A DNA stretch of 38,533 nt from CAYSCZ01 sp964429655 (lineage in GTDB: Bacteria > Bacteroidota > Bacteroidia > Cytophagales > Cyclobacteriaceae), in assembly GCA_964429655.1 (NCBI GenBank), contig CAYSCZ010000027.1:1-38533 (forward strand). Direction: 5' to 3'. The position numbers were made by a program, and so were the translations under genes. This document shows positions 17,856-26,471 of this stretch, piece after piece. The notes under the pieces were generated by a model that searched no databases, was not told where the DNA came from, and saw only the letters and a list, made by a program, of their open reading frames with translations. How positions within the stretch are numbered: the first letter of the stretch is position 1; the number at the start of each line of letters is the position of its first letter.

Positions 17856-18284
17856 ATAGAAATATTAATTATAACATTAATTCTTTCTGCTTTTAATACC
17901 GGTCTCATCTGGTTGATTCAGGTTGTTCATTACCCCGGATTTTTGAGAATACCTAAAGATGCATATATAGAGTATCAAAATTTCCATATGCGGTACATTT
18001 CATTTATTGTTGGCCCGAGTATGCTATTAGAACTCCTGGGCACTGCCAACTTAATTGCTGACTTACATCAATTTGATTATCCGTGGATGGTAGTTGTGGC
18101 TTCTTTATTTTTAGGTTTTGTCTGGATTGTCACAATAATTGCCACACTGACACATAACCAACTATTATCCGGATATGACAGAGACAGCATTTACCGGCTT
18201 ATTAAAATCAACTGGCTGAGGACAATCAGCTGGACCGTAAGAACAGCGATGCTGGGTTTTGCTTTATTTTTTAGTAATTACTAA
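17856..18284 (+). CDS. Small conserved membrane protein with no ordinary start codon
   Basis: A protein of about 142 residues with four hydrophobic segments, of a Bacteroidota family I know only as uncharacterised. The conserved core is FNTGLIWLIQVVHYPGFLRI, YIEYQNFHMRYISFIVGPSM and, near the end, NWLRTISWTVRTAMLG. The first ATG/GTG/TTG codon in frame is TTG at 17913, which would cut the first membrane segment. Coding character runs back to about 17856, where an ATA stands where an ATG would be expected (then EILIITLILSAFNTG). The frame is the same as that of the preceding cyclotransferase, separated only by the TAA at 17835 and six codons. ATA or ATT initiation, a mutated start or stop read-through are all possible. 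Family membership is likely, the start uncertain. Confidence 0.6.
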   Translation: MEILIITLILSAFNTGLIWLIQVVHYPGFLRIPKDAYIEYQNFHMRYISFIVGPSMLLELLGTANLIADLHQFDYPWMVVVASLFLGFVWIVTIIATLTHNQLLSGYDRDSIYRLIKINWLRTISWTVRTAMLGFALFFSNY

Positions 18285-18458
18285 CCCCCCACTTTCCACC
18301 ACCACAATTAAATCACATTTTGATTATCTGAAATTTTTATCCACTCAGGTCCATTATGGAATTTTTTCATCTGAATATTCAGGGATTCATTCACTATATC
18401 AGCGCTTAACTATTAAAATGATTTAATAACTATCTGATTATCTGTATTTTAAAAAATA

Positions 18459-18483
18459 GTGGGGAAAAGTGGGAGAAAGTGGT
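18459..18483 (+). promoter_or_regulatory. MraZ operator (three GTGGG boxes)
   Basis: Three direct repeats at a 10-bp period, GTGGG (18459-18463), GTGGG (18469-18473) and GTGGT (18479-18483), separated by 5-nt A-rich spacers. This is the known MraZ binding arrangement (repeated TGGG-type boxes before mraZ). The last box touches the promoter's upstream element, which suits autoregulation by MraZ of the whole dcw cluster. Confidence 0.85.
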
Positions 18484-18512
18484 TGATTATGTTTTAAAAT
18501 TCCCTACCTTTG
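18483..18512 (+). promoter_or_regulatory. Bacteroidota-type promoter of the dcw cluster
   Basis: TTG (18483-18485), a 19-nt spacer, then TACCTTTG (18505-18512), an exact fit to the Bacteroidota -7 consensus TAnnTTTG with its -33 TTG. The start of transcription would be near 18518-18520, leaving a leader of about 15 nt before the mraZ ATG at 18535. Confidence 0.75.
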
Positions 18513-18534
18513 TTATGGTGGTTTATATTTCTAA

Positions 18535-18990
18535 ATGGCTCAGATGGCTTTACTTACAAGTGAATTTGAGTGTAAGCTGGATACTAAGGGTAGGTTGGTT
18601 TTACCTGCAAAGATTAAAACTAATCTACCTGAGGTTTCAGCTACCGAATTGGTTCTCCAGAAAGGATTTGAACCCAATATTGTAGTGTACCCTATGATGG
18701 AGTACCGGAAAATCCACAATAAAATATCAGCCTTAAGCGAGTTTCATCCCGAGCAGCGAAAATTGAAACGAAATTTTTTTAGGAACATCGCACAGGTTGA
18801 ATTAGATAATGCAGGAAGGTTTTTAATACCTAAACATATGCTCGCTCATGCACAATTGGAAAAAGATGTTATGATCATTGGCATGGGCAACTATTTGGAG
18901 ATTTGGAATCCAAAGGTATATGAAGATGGATATCTGATTAGTGATTATGAAGAGTATTCAGCCCTGGCACAGAAATACCTGGATGAATAA
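18535..18990 (+). CDS. mraZ: Transcriptional regulator MraZ
   Basis: A 151-residue protein with two SpoVT/AbrB-like DNA-binding halves: FECKLDTKGRLVLPAKIK near residue 10, and AQVELDNAGRFLIPKHML near residue 85, each with the DxxGR signature. MraZ forms rings that bind the repeated boxes before its own gene and represses the dcw cluster, opposed in E. coli by RsmH. The operator lies 52-76 nt upstream. An alternative ATG three codons in (MALLTSEFE) would match the usual N-terminus equally well. rsmH begins immediately after the stop. Confidence 0.96.
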   Translation: MAQMALLTSEFECKLDTKGRLVLPAKIKTNLPEVSATELVLQKGFEPNIVVYPMMEYRKIHNKISALSEFHPEQRKLKRNFFRNIAQVELDNAGRFLIPKHMLAHAQLEKDVMIIGMGNYLEIWNPKVYEDGYLISDYEEYSALAQKYLDE

Positions 18991-18993
18991 GTG

Positions 18994-19896
18994 ATGGAGT
19001 ATCATGTGCCGGTAATGCTCAAGGAGTCATTAGAGGGGTTAGCATTGAAGGCAGGCGGCATCTATCTGGATTTAACCTTTGGTGGTGGTGGCCATTCAAG
19101 AGCAATTTTAAAACATATTGAAAATGGAAGGTTAATAGCTTTTGATCAGGATGCAGATGCAAAAGCACAGGCAGATAAAATATCAGATCGTTCTTTTCTT
19201 TTTGTAAATAGTAATTACAGACATTGTCAAAAATACCTGAAGTTACATGGGATGGATAAAGTTGATGGGATATTGGCAGATCTGGGTGTTTCTTCCTTTC
19301 AGATCAATGTCCCCGAAAGAGGGTTCTCTACACGCTTTGAGGGGCCTCTTGACATGAGAATGAATAAAAAAGCAGCATTGGATGCCAGAATAGTTGTAAA
19401 TGAATATTCAGAGGAAGAATTAATAAGAATATTCAATACCTATGGCGAACTCTTTAATGCCAGAAAAATAGCCAGAGCCATCACTTCTTCCAGAATCAAT
19501 ACAGCCATTAACTCTACCGGGGATTTGAAAAACCTAATCTACCATTACTTACCCCGGGGGAAAGAGAATAAGAACTTAGCTAAGGTATTTCAGGCACTAA
19601 GAATTGAAGTGAATGATGAATTAGGTGCTTTGAAGGCACTATTGGAGCAATCAGAGGATCTGCTTAGCGTTGAAGGGAGGATTGTGGTATTAACCTACCA
19701 TTCTTTAGAAGATCGCTTAGTTAAGAATTTTTTTAGAAAAGGAAATTTCGAAGGAATAGATAAGAAGGATTTCTATGGCAAAATAATCAGGCCATTAGAA
19801 CCTGTAAATAATAAACCAATTATAGCATCCCAGGCTGAAATCAAGGAAAATCCTAGGGCCAGGAGTGCTAAATTAAGAATAGCAGAAAAAATTTAA
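18994..19896 (+). CDS. rsmH: 16S rRNA (cytosine-1402 N4)-methyltransferase RsmH
   Basis: About 300 residues (also called MraW). It methylates N4 of C1402 in the 16S rRNA P site using S-adenosylmethionine. The opening YHVPVMLKESLEGL, the SAM-binding LDLTFGGGGHSRAIL, and GILADLGVSSFQINVPERGFS with DMRMN are all hallmark motifs. The late LTYHSLEDRLVKNFFR and the ending NPRARSAKLRIAEKI are also diagnostic. A GTG at 18991 directly abuts the mraZ stop; the ATG at 18994 is chosen as the likelier start. Only 8 nt separate it from the FtsL-like gene. Confidence 0.97.
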   Translation: MEYHVPVMLKESLEGLALKAGGIYLDLTFGGGGHSRAILKHIENGRLIAFDQDADAKAQADKISDRSFLFVNSNYRHCQKYLKLHGMDKVDGILADLGVSSFQINVPERGFSTRFEGPLDMRMNKKAALDARIVVNEYSEEELIRIFNTYGELFNARKIARAITSSRINTAINSTGDLKNLIYHYLPRGKENKNLAKVFQALRIEVNDELGALKALLEQSEDLLSVEGRIVVLTYHSLEDRLVKNFFRKGNFEGIDKKDFYGKIIRPLEPVNNKPIIASQAEIKENPRARSAKLRIAEKI

Positions 19897-19904
19897 AATA
19901 TATA

Positions 19905-20231
19905 ATGAAGGAACGTCTTATTCAAGTTATTGAACGCGTGAACTTTATAAAGAAAGTGAAGGATGGTATCCCCCCTGAATGGGTACCCCGGATACTTTTT
20001 TTATGCCTGTTGGGTGTAATATACATCGGTAGCAGACACAGGATGGAAAAGCTTATAAGGGAAGCAAATAAGCTGGAACAAAGAATTGAAGATTTAAGGG
20101 CGAATTATATCACATTGAAAGCGGAATATATGATGGCAGGCAAGCCATCAGAAATATCAAAAAGAGTTAAGAAGATCGGATTGGTTGAAACACTGAATCC
20201 ACCAGAAAAAATTGTAGTTCAAGAAAATTGA
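19905..20231 (+). CDS. ftsL: FtsL-like cell division protein
   Basis: A 108-residue bitopic protein: a cytoplasmic N-terminus of about 28 residues, one TM (about 29-42, ILFLCLLGVIYIG), then a coiled-coil segment (RMEKLIREANKLEQRIEDL) with heptad spacing and the periplasmic region AEYMMAGKPSEISKRVKKIGL. The sequence is poorly conserved, but the position between rsmH and ftsI and this layout identify FtsL of the Bacteroidota type. FtsL joins FtsB and FtsQ and activates FtsWI. The end of the gene overlaps the TTG start of ftsI by 4 nt (TTGA). Confidence 0.82.
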   Translation: MKERLIQVIERVNFIKKVKDGIPPEWVPRILFLCLLGVIYIGSRHRMEKLIREANKLEQRIEDLRANYITLKAEYMMAGKPSEISKRVKKIGLVETLNPPEKIVVQEN

Positions 20232-22333
20232 AAGTAAAGAAATCCATACTGCTCAAAGTTAAGATAGCCTACCTGGCAGTAGTGCTATTTTGTGTTGGTA
20301 TTATATACCAATTAATAAGGGTACAATTTATGGATGGTGAAGAATGGAGCAATGTGGGTGAAAGTAATACATTCCGATACGAAACAATAAATGCAGTCCG
20401 TGGAAATATTTTTTCATCAAAAGGGAATCTATTAGCTACCTCCCTTCCTATATACAAACTTTGCTTCGACCCTACGGTTGTAGATGGCGAGATCCTTGAA
20501 AATAATATCGATACCTTATCTCAGTTGCTTGCAGGTTATTTAAGAAGAAATCCGCCTAAATATTACCGGGACTTAATACTCCAGGCCAGAAAACGGGATA
20601 ACCGTTACATCGTCCTCAGCAATAAAAAAATAGACTACCGCGATAAGCAATTGATAGAGCAATGGCCTGTTTTTAATCTTGGAAGAATGAAAGGCGGTAT
20701 TATTTTCGAAAAAGTTAATGAAAGGTTTCAACCTTATTCCTACCTGGGACATCGAACCATTGGCAGCGTTGACAATAATAACCGTGGCGTTGTAGGTCTT
20801 GAATACAGCTTCAATCATTTTCTGGCAGGTCAAAATGGTAAAGCCCTTTATGAAAAAATGATTGGAGGTGGATGGAAGCCTATTTATGATGGTTCAACAA
20901 CGGTACGCCCAAAACCGGGATATGATGTGGAAACGACCCTCGATATTGATTTACAAGACATCGCCAGTCAGGCTTTATTGGAGGCACTTGCCGAACATGA
21001 TGCAGACTATGGTAGCCTGGTACTTATGGAGGTGAAAACAGGAGAGATTAAAGCAATCGCCAATCTTAGTAAAAATTCAAGAGGGTTTTATGCAGAAAGA
21101 TATAATTACGCTGTTGGCAGCCAGGGCAGTCGAGAGCCCGGGTCAACGTTTAAATTGGTAAGCATGCTTGTCCTCATGGAAGTAGCTGGTGTTAAACTTA
21201 CCGACACCATCGATACCGGAAATGGTAGCTTTGAATTCTATGACCGGGTGATGAGAGACCATAAACCCGATGGCTTTGGAACATTAACTGTACAAGAAAT
21301 CTTTGAAAAATCTTCAAATATTGGTATCGCCAGGCTGGTTGCAAAACACTTTGGATCAAGACCTGAGGCATACGTCAATTTTATCAAGAGCCTCCAAATT
21401 GGTAAGCCACTAGGATTTCAACTGGTTGGTGAAGGTGAACCATATATAAAAGAACCTTCTGATTCATCCTGGAGTGGTGTAACTTTACCATGGATGTCTC
21501 ATGGCTATGAAGTGAAGCTGACGCCGCTGCAAACATTATCCATTTTCAATGCAGTTGCCAATAATGGTAAGATGATCCAGCCTTTACTTGTAAAAAGAAT
21601 TAAAGAAGCGGATAAAGAAATCCAGGAATTCCAACCTAAGGTGCTAAACAAGAAAATCTGCTCTGAACAAACGCTTACCAAAGCGCGCCTTCTACTAGAA
21701 GGTGTCGTGGAGAAAGGCACCGCCAGAAATATCCGAAGTGATAATTACAAAATAGCAGGAAAGACCGGAACGGCTATGAAGTTGCGAAACGGAAAATACA
21801 TCAATGAATATTACACCTCGTTCGTGGGTTATTTCCCGGCAGAAGCTCCAAAATATAGCTGTATTGTGGTTATTGATAACCCTAAAGGATACAAGATTTA
21901 TGGTAGCCTCGTTGCTGCGCCAGTCTTTAAAAAACTTGCAGATAATGTTTATGCGAAGGATATCGAATTGCATGATCCTTCGGTGCCGGAAGTAGCGGCC
22001 ATTAGTGATGGGGTTTTCCCTGTGATACGGTCAGGATATTATGAAGACCTAAGTTTCATTAGTAATCAACTAGGCATATCCAATCATTTGGAAAGTAAGG
22101 CTGTTTGGGTCCAAACAAAAATTGTTGGCAACTCAATCTTATGGAAACCCAATAAAGTTGACAATAATGAAGTGCCTGATGTGCGTGGCATGACCTTTAG
22201 GGATGCTTTATTCTTACTGGAAAACCTTGGGTTGGAAGTAGAAGCAAAAGGTATCGGTAGAGTGGTTAAACAATCACTTTATCCCGGGCAAAATTTTAAA
22301 TCAGGTTATACGATAAAGCTTGAACTCGGATAA
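20228..22333 (+). CDS. ftsI: Division transpeptidase FtsI (PBP3-like) with PASTA domain
   Basis: A 701-residue class B penicillin-binding protein that cross-links septal peptidoglycan with FtsW. It has an N-terminal TM (about 9-29) and a pedestal (dimerisation) domain including TINAVRGNIFSSKGNLLA. The transpeptidase domain has the nucleophile S306 in SxxK (STFK, 306-309), SSN at 362-364 and KTG at 512-514. A C-terminal PASTA domain (about 640-701, VPDVRGMTFRDALFLLENLG) is typical of Bacteroidota FtsI. Initiation is at TTG 20228, overlapping the ftsL stop as TTGA. The last base of its stop is the first base of the next gene's ATG. Confidence 0.97.
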   Translation: MKVKKSILLKVKIAYLAVVLFCVGIIYQLIRVQFMDGEEWSNVGESNTFRYETINAVRGNIFSSKGNLLATSLPIYKLCFDPTVVDGEILENNIDTLSQLLAGYLRRNPPKYYRDLILQARKRDNRYIVLSNKKIDYRDKQLIEQWPVFNLGRMKGGIIFEKVNERFQPYSYLGHRTIGSVDNNNRGVVGLEYSFNHFLAGQNGKALYEKMIGGGWKPIYDGSTTVRPKPGYDVETTLDIDLQDIASQALLEALAEHDADYGSLVLMEVKTGEIKAIANLSKNSRGFYAERYNYAVGSQGSREPGSTFKLVSMLVLMEVAGVKLTDTIDTGNGSFEFYDRVMRDHKPDGFGTLTVQEIFEKSSNIGIARLVAKHFGSRPEAYVNFIKSLQIGKPLGFQLVGEGEPYIKEPSDSSWSGVTLPWMSHGYEVKLTPLQTLSIFNAVANNGKMIQPLLVKRIKEADKEIQEFQPKVLNKKICSEQTLTKARLLLEGVVEKGTARNIRSDNYKIAGKTGTAMKLRNGKYINEYYTSFVGYFPAEAPKYSCIVVIDNPKGYKIYGSLVAAPVFKKLADNVYAKDIELHDPSVPEVAAISDGVFPVIRSGYYEDLSFISNQLGISNHLESKAVWVQTKIVGNSILWKPNKVDNNEVPDVRGMTFRDALFLLENLGLEVEAKGIGRVVKQSLYPGQNFKSGYTIKLELG

Positions 22334-23487
22334 TGGTGGCCTCAAAAACCATATCGAAAAATGCAGGAACGAATCTGATCGGTATAACCGGCTCAAAGGG
22401 TAAAACTTCTTCCTTATTTCTTCTAAATGAATTATTAAAAGCCCTCGGGCATAATTCAGTATTTATTTCAAATTCTATAAAAATACCCATTCATCCTTCC
22501 CGCTCTTTTGATAATAACCCTGTCGACTTCAATCAAATACTACGTGACATAGAAAGTGAAGGGTTCACTCATTGCCTTCTAGAAATAGATAGTAAATTTC
22601 TGGACTTAAATATTAATGATGGGTTACGGTTTTCCGGGATAATACACACCAATACATCCAATGAAGGCGTCGGTGAAGGTAACCTTCAAAAAAATATTTA
22701 CACGAAAAAATCGCTATTTGATGGTCTGAGTAGTGGGGCATTTGCAATAATCAATAAAGATGATAGGCGTGGGGAAATAATGCTTCAAAACTGTCATGCG
22801 AAAAAAAGTACATACGGTTTTAAAAACTTTAGCGATTGCAAAGGTAAAATTCTGGATAGCAGTTTTCATGGCCTTGAACTTGAGATAGATGGTTCGCAAA
22901 TTTGGTCCAGGCTGATTGGAAATAATCACGCTTATAATCTGTTAGCAACCTATGCAGTAGCCAGACAGCTTGGAGAAAGTTCAGAGGATGTCCTTGAAGT
23001 ATTAAGTGCTATTAAAGCCATTCCGAGCCGGTTCGAACCTGTTTTTTTATCAGAAAATAAAATTCTGATCAGGGATGTCGCAAAAAATGCACACGCCATT
23101 GATTATGCATTGAAAGCAATTGACAAATTGAATAAGTCAAACGGAAAAGTAATTACCGTCTTGAAGTGCAATGATCAAACGGATGTGGTTATGATCGAAG
23201 TGGCCGTGAATCAAAGTGAAGTGGTCATTATAACAAACGACCCACACACGTCATCGCATAATCCGATTCAAAAAATCAAGGATATATTAAATCAAAACAC
23301 GATCAATAAAGTACTTGCGATAGAGGATAAAAAAGAAGCAATAAAGACGGCATGTGTATTGGCAAATGATTTTGACATTATCCTATTGTCCGGACAAAAT
23401 CCAGGCTACTTGAATGAGAGTGGTAGCGACAGGTATGTAAGTGACGACTATAAAATTTTATTGGAATATATAAATCATAACAAGTAA
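22333..23487 (+). CDS. Truncated, divergent MurE-like Mur ligase
   Basis: A 384-residue protein in the murE position, about 100 residues shorter than normal MurE (about 480-500). It begins directly at the ATPase domain (P-loop GSKGKTSS at 20-27), so the N-terminal domain that binds the UDP-MurNAc substrate is missing. Retained features are INKDD (140-144), GNNHAYNLLATYAVARQLG (196-214) and IPSRFEP (230-236). MurE motifs that look lost are the acidic EVSSHAL block (now LEIDSKFLDL, 84-92) and the NxxxDHLDYHG block (now HTNTSNEGVG). The DNPR amino-acid-recognition motif has become NDPH (302-305). It starts on the ftsI stop (TAATG, 1-nt overlap) and is 3 nt from mraY. It may be a regulatory or altered-specificity paralogue; a true murE would then be needed elsewhere. 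Confidence 0.72.
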   Translation: MVASKTISKNAGTNLIGITGSKGKTSSLFLLNELLKALGHNSVFISNSIKIPIHPSRSFDNNPVDFNQILRDIESEGFTHCLLEIDSKFLDLNINDGLRFSGIIHTNTSNEGVGEGNLQKNIYTKKSLFDGLSSGAFAIINKDDRRGEIMLQNCHAKKSTYGFKNFSDCKGKILDSSFHGLELEIDGSQIWSRLIGNNHAYNLLATYAVARQLGESSEDVLEVLSAIKAIPSRFEPVFLSENKILIRDVAKNAHAIDYALKAIDKLNKSNGKVITVLKCNDQTDVVMIEVAVNQSEVVIITNDPHTSSHNPIQKIKDILNQNTINKVLAIEDKKEAIKTACVLANDFDIILLSGQNPGYLNESGSDRYVSDDYKILLEYINHNK

Positions 23488-23490
23488 GTA

Positions 23491-24684
23491 ATGTTCTATT
23501 ACCTATTTAAGTTTTTAGATCAAGCGTATGATTTCCTGGGGGCAGGAGTATTCCAATATATATCCTTCAGAGCCGGAATGGCCGCCATGCTATCACTGAT
23601 TATCACCATCTATTTTGGTAAACTGCTGATCCATAAACTGCAGAAATTCCAACTGGGTGAAAGCATCAGAGACCTTGGACTGGCCGGTCAGATGGAAAAA
23701 CAAGGCACACCAACCATGGGAGGGATCATAATCATTGCGGCAATAATAATTCCGACATTGTTATTTGCCCGAATCTTCAATGTTTATATCGTTCTGCTGG
23801 TTTTCACAGCACTTTTTCTGGGGTTGATCGGTTTTATTGATGATTACCTTAAGGTAAAAAAGAAGAATAAATCCGGGCTATCTGGTAAATTCAAGGTTTT
23901 TGGGCAAATAACCGTTGGCTTGGTGGTAGGGCTTGTAATGATTTTTCACGAAGATGTTGTCATAAGGGAGTTCATGGAATCCACGGGTGATAAGATTTTA
24001 TATGAGGACCATAAGAGCATCGTCACTACCATACCATTTGTTAAAAACAATGAATTTCAATATAAGTGGTTAGTCCCATTCTTCCTGGAGGATTACGCCT
24101 GGATCATTTACATACTTCTGGTTATATTTATTATCACAGCAGTATCCAATGGTGCCAACATTACCGATGGATTGGATGGACTTGCAGCAGGCACCTCTGC
24201 AATAATCGGACTGACACTGGCCATATTTTCTTATCTCTCCGGTAATGCTATATTTTCCGATTATCTGAATATCATGTTTATTCCCAATCTTGGGGAATTA
24301 ACCATATTCTGCTCCGCTTTTGTTGGTGCCTGTGTTGGTTTTTTGTGGTACAATTCATACCCGGCTCAGGTATTCATGGGAGACACGGGCAGTCTTTCTC
24401 TCGGAGGAATAATTGCTGCCATCGCCTTAATTGTTAGAAAAGAGCTGCTAATACCCATATTGTGCGGCATTTTCCTAATAGAAAATCTATCGGTCATTAT
24501 TCAGGTAAGTTATTTCAAGTATACCAAAAAGAAGTATGGTGAGGGAAAAAGGATATTTAAAATGTCCCCACTCCATCACCATTACCAAATGCTCGATATA
24601 CCGGAATCTAAAATTGTGACCAGGTTCTGGACAGTAGGGATATTATTGGCAATAATCACTTTAGCAACTTTAAAACTAAGATAA
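23491..24684 (+). CDS. mraY: Phospho-N-acetylmuramoyl-pentapeptide transferase MraY
   Basis: A 397-residue polytopic membrane enzyme that makes lipid I from UDP-MurNAc-pentapeptide and undecaprenyl phosphate. Diagnostic blocks are GTPTMGGIIIIAAI, the catalytic aspartates in FIDDYLKVKKKNKSGLSGKFK, NGANITDGLDGLAAGTSA and VFMGDTGSLSLGG. The C-terminal loop FKMSPLHHHYQMLDIPESKI carries the HHH motif. A Bacteroidota-type insertion of about 40 residues follows the fourth TM (GDKILYEDHKSIVTTIPFVK region). It stands 3 nt after the MurE-like gene. Confidence 0.98.
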   Translation: MFYYLFKFLDQAYDFLGAGVFQYISFRAGMAAMLSLIITIYFGKLLIHKLQKFQLGESIRDLGLAGQMEKQGTPTMGGIIIIAAIIIPTLLFARIFNVYIVLLVFTALFLGLIGFIDDYLKVKKKNKSGLSGKFKVFGQITVGLVVGLVMIFHEDVVIREFMESTGDKILYEDHKSIVTTIPFVKNNEFQYKWLVPFFLEDYAWIIYILLVIFIITAVSNGANITDGLDGLAAGTSAIIGLTLAIFSYLSGNAIFSDYLNIMFIPNLGELTIFCSAFVGACVGFLWYNSYPAQVFMGDTGSLSLGGIIAAIALIVRKELLIPILCGIFLIENLSVIIQVSYFKYTKKKYGEGKRIFKMSPLHHHYQMLDIPESKIVTRFWTVGILLAIITLATLKLR

Positions 24685-24706
24685 AACAGAATAAAATTAT
24701 AAGACC

Positions 24707-25084
24707 ATGGAAATCAAAGAATTAATCGAAAGAAATAACAAGTTTATTTCACAAGTTTCTCAACTGCCGGATTTGTTCAACGATGATGTATTGTTGGGCA
24801 TAAGTTCAGAGCTAATGAAAAGCGCTAGGAACATCTCAAAAAAATTCGCTTCTATAACCAAAGAAACAAATGAGATGAAATTTAACAGTTGTATGACAGC
24901 GTTAGAGGATGAAACTGATGAAGTGATGTTTCAACTTGACAGACTTGAAAGAATGGGTAAGAAGATCAAAAACCCTGCAATTGACCAACTGGTTAAGGAA
25001 GGGTATGATTTATTAGCCGGCTACGCCATAGCATCAGACTTTATTGTTAGCTCCAGAACAGACATAAGCGAAGACATTATTTAA
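24707..25084 (+). CDS. Four-helix-bundle protein, 23S-rRNA-intervening-sequence (S23) type
   Basis: A 125-residue, nearly all-helical protein between mraY (22 nt) and murD (10 nt). The run LLGISSELMKSARNISKKFA, then the charged LEDETDEVMFQLDRLERMGK, follows the layout of S23-type proteins (Q.RRA..SI..NIAEG, then a glutamate-rich helix, then a leucine-rich helix ending in LGY). The match is divergent: the NIAEG block is NISKKFA. S23 proteins form pentamers of four-helix bundles and are usually encoded in rRNA intervening sequences or alone, with unknown role. Tight spacing inside the dcw operon implies co-expression with wall-synthesis genes. The fold assignment is by pattern and the function is unknown. 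Confidence 0.55.
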   Translation: MEIKELIERNNKFISQVSQLPDLFNDDVLLGISSELMKSARNISKKFASITKETNEMKFNSCMTALEDETDEVMFQLDRLERMGKKIKNPAIDQLVKEGYDLLAGYAIASDFIVSSRTDISEDII

Positions 25085-25094
25085 CCTTAACCTT

Positions 25095-26468
25095 ATGAAA
25101 CAGAAAATTGTCATACTTGGGGCTGGTGAAAGTGGAGTCGGTGCAGCAATTCTTGCAGCGTCAATGGAGCAGTATGACGTTTTTGTTTCTGATTGTGGAA
25201 ATATAAAGAAGGAATACGAGGAAGAGTTGCTTCGACATAAAATACCTTACGAAAAAAATAAGCACTCTGAAAATATAATTCTCTCTGCCAATAAGATCGT
25301 CAAGAGCCCGGGAATACCCGACAATATTCCGCTATTAAATAAGGCAAGGCATAAGGGCATTTCCGTTATCTCAGAAATTCAATTTGCTTATTGGTATGCA
25401 TCTGGTAAAATAATTGCCATCACCGGTACTAATGGAAAAACGACAACCGCAAACCTTACTTATCACCTTTTGAAGAAAGCGGGATATGATGTGGGACTAG
25501 CTGGAAATGTTGGCAATAGTTTTGCAAGAATGGTCGCCGAAGAACCCCATATGTATTATGTACTAGAAATCAGTAGTTTCCAGTTGGATGGCATTACTGA
25601 CTTTAAGTCTGATATTGCAGTAATCCTGAACATCACACCTGACCACCTGGATAGATATGGTTCGATGGAAAAATATATAGCCTCCAAATTTCGTATCACA
25701 CAAAATCTATCCAGTAAACAAACATTTATTTATTTCTCGGATAATATCCACATCAAAAAAGAAATCAAAAAAAGAAATATTGAGGCTTCAATGTTTGCCA
25801 TATCACTTACTGATCGAATGAGTAAGGGTAGCTATATGGTTGATGATCATATCATCTTCAAATTGAATGCCCATGAACCTGTTACTAAAATACCGGTATC
25901 TGATATTTCCCTTATTGGCAAGCATAACCTTATCAATAGTATGGCTGCATCTATGAGTGCACTATTTCTTGGTGCAAAATTAAAAGATATTATCACAGGC
26001 CTAAGAACATTTCAAACAGTGCCCCATCGTTTGGAGGTCGTGGAAGTAATCAGTGGCATTAGATTTATAAATGATTCAAAAGCAACCAACGTTGATTCTG
26101 TTTTCTATGCTTTGGATGGAATTGATAACAATATCATATGGATAGCAGGGGGCATAGATAAAGGCAATGATTATGACCAACTGGATGACCTGGTAGCTAA
26201 AAAAGTGAAAACGCTTATCTGTTTAGGAAAAGATAATGATAAGCTAATAGAGCATTTTCAAGGCTTTATCCATAGCATTTATTCATCCCGGTCAATGGAG
26301 GAAGCAGTTCAGTCAGCTACTGAAAACGCCTCCCCTGGCGATGTCATATTGCTTTCCCCCGCATGTGCCAGTTTTGATCTGTTTGATAACTATGAAGAAA
26401 GGGGAGAAGCTTTTCGAATGGCCGCAAAAAAAATAAAGTATGGTTTCAATACAATAAATGAAGGGTAA
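25095..26468 (+). CDS. murD: UDP-N-acetylmuramoylalanine--D-glutamate ligase MurD
   Basis: A 457-residue Mur ligase adding D-Glu to UDP-MurNAc-L-Ala in the cytoplasm. The N-terminal Rossmann-like domain opens with IVILGAGESGVGAAIL. The ATPase P-loop is ITGTNGKTTT, followed by YVLEISSFQLDGI and LNITPDHLDRYGSMEKY. The third domain has VPHRLEVV and FINDSKATNVDSV, then IWIAGGIDKGNDY and ILLSPACASFDLFDNYEERG. All expected catalytic blocks are present, in contrast to the MurE-like protein upstream. It lies 10 nt after the four-helix-bundle gene and 3 nt before ftsW. Confidence 0.98.
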   Translation: MKQKIVILGAGESGVGAAILAASMEQYDVFVSDCGNIKKEYEEELLRHKIPYEKNKHSENIILSANKIVKSPGIPDNIPLLNKARHKGISVISEIQFAYWYASGKIIAITGTNGKTTTANLTYHLLKKAGYDVGLAGNVGNSFARMVAEEPHMYYVLEISSFQLDGITDFKSDIAVILNITPDHLDRYGSMEKYIASKFRITQNLSSKQTFIYFSDNIHIKKEIKKRNIEASMFAISLTDRMSKGSYMVDDHIIFKLNAHEPVTKIPVSDISLIGKHNLINSMAASMSALFLGAKLKDIITGLRTFQTVPHRLEVVEVISGIRFINDSKATNVDSVFYALDGIDNNIIWIAGGIDKGNDYDQLDDLVAKKVKTLICLGKDNDKLIEHFQGFIHSIYSSRSMEEAVQSATENASPGDVILLSPACASFDLFDNYEERGEAFRMAAKKIKYGFNTINEG

Positions 26469-26471
26469 ATC

